NCBI RefSeq assembly: GCF_021532615.1
Contig: NZ_JAKGAQ010000004.1
Coordinates: 124,001 to 188,000 of the forward strand
Reading direction: 5' to 3'
Source of the DNA: Octadecabacter dasysiphoniae
GTDB taxonomy: Bacteria; Pseudomonadota; Alphaproteobacteria; Rhodobacterales; Rhodobacteraceae
Length of the DNA stretch: 64,000 nt
Of this stretch, positions 63,448 to 64,000 are shown piece after piece (position 1 is the stretch's first letter; the number at the start of each line of letters is the position of its first letter). The translations under genes and the position numbers were made by a program. The notes under the pieces were generated by a model, which made no database searches, was not told the origin of the DNA, and saw nothing but the letters and a program-made list of their open reading frames with translations.

Positions 63448-64000
63448 ACCCAAAGCGGGCGGTGATCGGATAAATGATAATTCACGTGTTTGCGAAAGGC
63501 GGAGGCGCGTTTCTTGTCGCTGTCGATGGATGACAGTTTTTGCCAAAGCCCCGCAAACACCGCATTGTCAAAATCAAACACGGCATAATCCATGATCTTG
63601 CCTTGCAGGCGATCCGGGGCAAACGCCATCTGGTCATAGGTGTTTTTGCCCGACAGGTTGGACCCGCCGACGCGGGACGCATATTTCAACGGCTTCATCC
63701 CGTATTCAATCAACGCGCTATAGCTTGCCTGAAGCGGCGTCATGCTGGGGACATTCATATCCCCCAACAGAATGATATCCTGATCATAGGTCGTGGATTT
63801 TTCTGATCGTTTGTCCGCCCAAGCGGCCAGCGCGTGAATCTCCATCACACGGCGGGCGTATTTGGTTTGCTTTTCCAGATTGGTCGGATTGCCGCCATCC
63901 CCCCAATACAAATGGCAATTGGCCAATGTAAAATCGAGCATCCCACAGGCAAATGATCCGATGAACGGATTGCGATCATAGGGTTCAAATTCAAGGTCTT
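63429..64000 (-). CDS. Endonuclease/exonuclease/phosphatase family protein (5' end outside window)
   Basis: The last 190 or so residues of an EEP-fold enzyme; the frame is open to the window edge and continues FEPYDRNPFIGSF before the visible methionine. Visible catalytic elements are NCHLYWGD, LLGDMNVP (metal-binding Asp and Asn) and the terminal LSDHRPLW with the catalytic His. The substrate (nucleic acid, phospholipid or phosphoinositide) cannot be told without the N-terminus. Confidence 0.85.
   Translation of the reverse strand, partial: DLEFEPYDRNPFIGSFACGMLDFTLANCHLYWGDGGNPTNLEKQTKYARRVMEIHALAAWADKRSEKSTTYDQDIILLGDMNVPSMTPLQASYSALIEYGMKPLKYASRVGGSNLSGKNTYDQMAFAPDRLQGKIMDYAVFDFDNAVFAGLWQKLSSIDSDKKRASAFRKHVNYHLSDHRPLWVQLDVS

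Noticed and set aside
1..64000. tRNA, rRNA, CRISPR arrays, integrase or transposase genes
   Set aside because: I looked for T-loop-like sequences, regularly spaced repeats and recombinase motifs in the gaps and saw none. A covariance-model scan would be needed to exclude small RNAs.

Overview
The window looks like a chromosomal segment of a marine alphaproteobacterium of the Rhodobacteraceae (Roseobacter group). The evidence is the imuA-imuB-dnaE2 cassette with a GTTC-N7-GTTC LexA box, the ureDAB-x-CEFG urease operon, abundant TRAP and ABC importers, the YcjX/TIGR01620 pair, a DUF1467 gene next to methylmalonyl-CoA epimerase, a bchJ-like gene with a PpsR-type operator, and a DHPS (2,3-dihydroxypropane-1-sulfonate) catabolic operon. 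The genus cannot be fixed from sequence reading alone; Loktanella/Yoonia-like organisms would fit. I saw no rRNA, tRNA, CRISPR array or intact insertion sequence.

Layout. 1-3.9 kb: the end of a sugar ABC importer operon (binding protein, permease, single-domain ATPase, small membrane protein, LacI regulator). 3.9-9.4 kb: the SOS mutagenesis cassette on the minus strand. 9.7-15 kb: the urease operon, with an extra SRPBCC-fold gene between ureB and ureC. 15.2-20.7 kb: an oligopeptide-type ABC importer. 20.7-26.2 kb: tamB and tamA (minus). 26.3-29.6 kb: an atypical M19 dipeptidase and a two-gene module of unknown function (566-codon-range protein plus DUF3726). 29.6-32.9 kb: truA and the ycjX/ycjF-like pair. 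32.9-34.2 kb: a scar holding the 3' remnant of an M42 peptidase gene and an AT-richer orphan membrane-protein gene. 34.2-41.1 kb: housekeeping and stress genes (ybjN, proC, a tRNA-binding protein, a hydroxyacid dehydrogenase, tdk, arsH, a KAS III-like enzyme) and two tiny genes. 41.1-48 kb: a K+ channel, carB, a bchJ-like gene and aspS. 49-58.2 kb: the DHPS operon. 58.3-64 kb: DUF1800/DUF1501 pair, Flp-type pilin, GNAT, response regulator, mce, DUF1467 and a truncated endonuclease/exonuclease/phosphatase gene.

The most coherent system is the sulfonate operon. A TRAP transporter would import DHPS. Two dehydrogenases would interconvert its enantiomers, and an HpsN-type HisD homologue would oxidise (R)-DHPS to (R)-sulfolactate. 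An FMN-dependent L-2-hydroxyacid oxidase-family enzyme, which would be stereochemically suited to (R)-sulfolactate, would give sulfopyruvate. ComDE would decarboxylate that to sulfoacetaldehyde. A divergent LacI gene and two palindromic operators sit at its head. The sulfoacetaldehyde-processing gene xsc is not in the window. The FMN enzyme in place of the known sulfolactate dehydrogenases is the part most worth testing.
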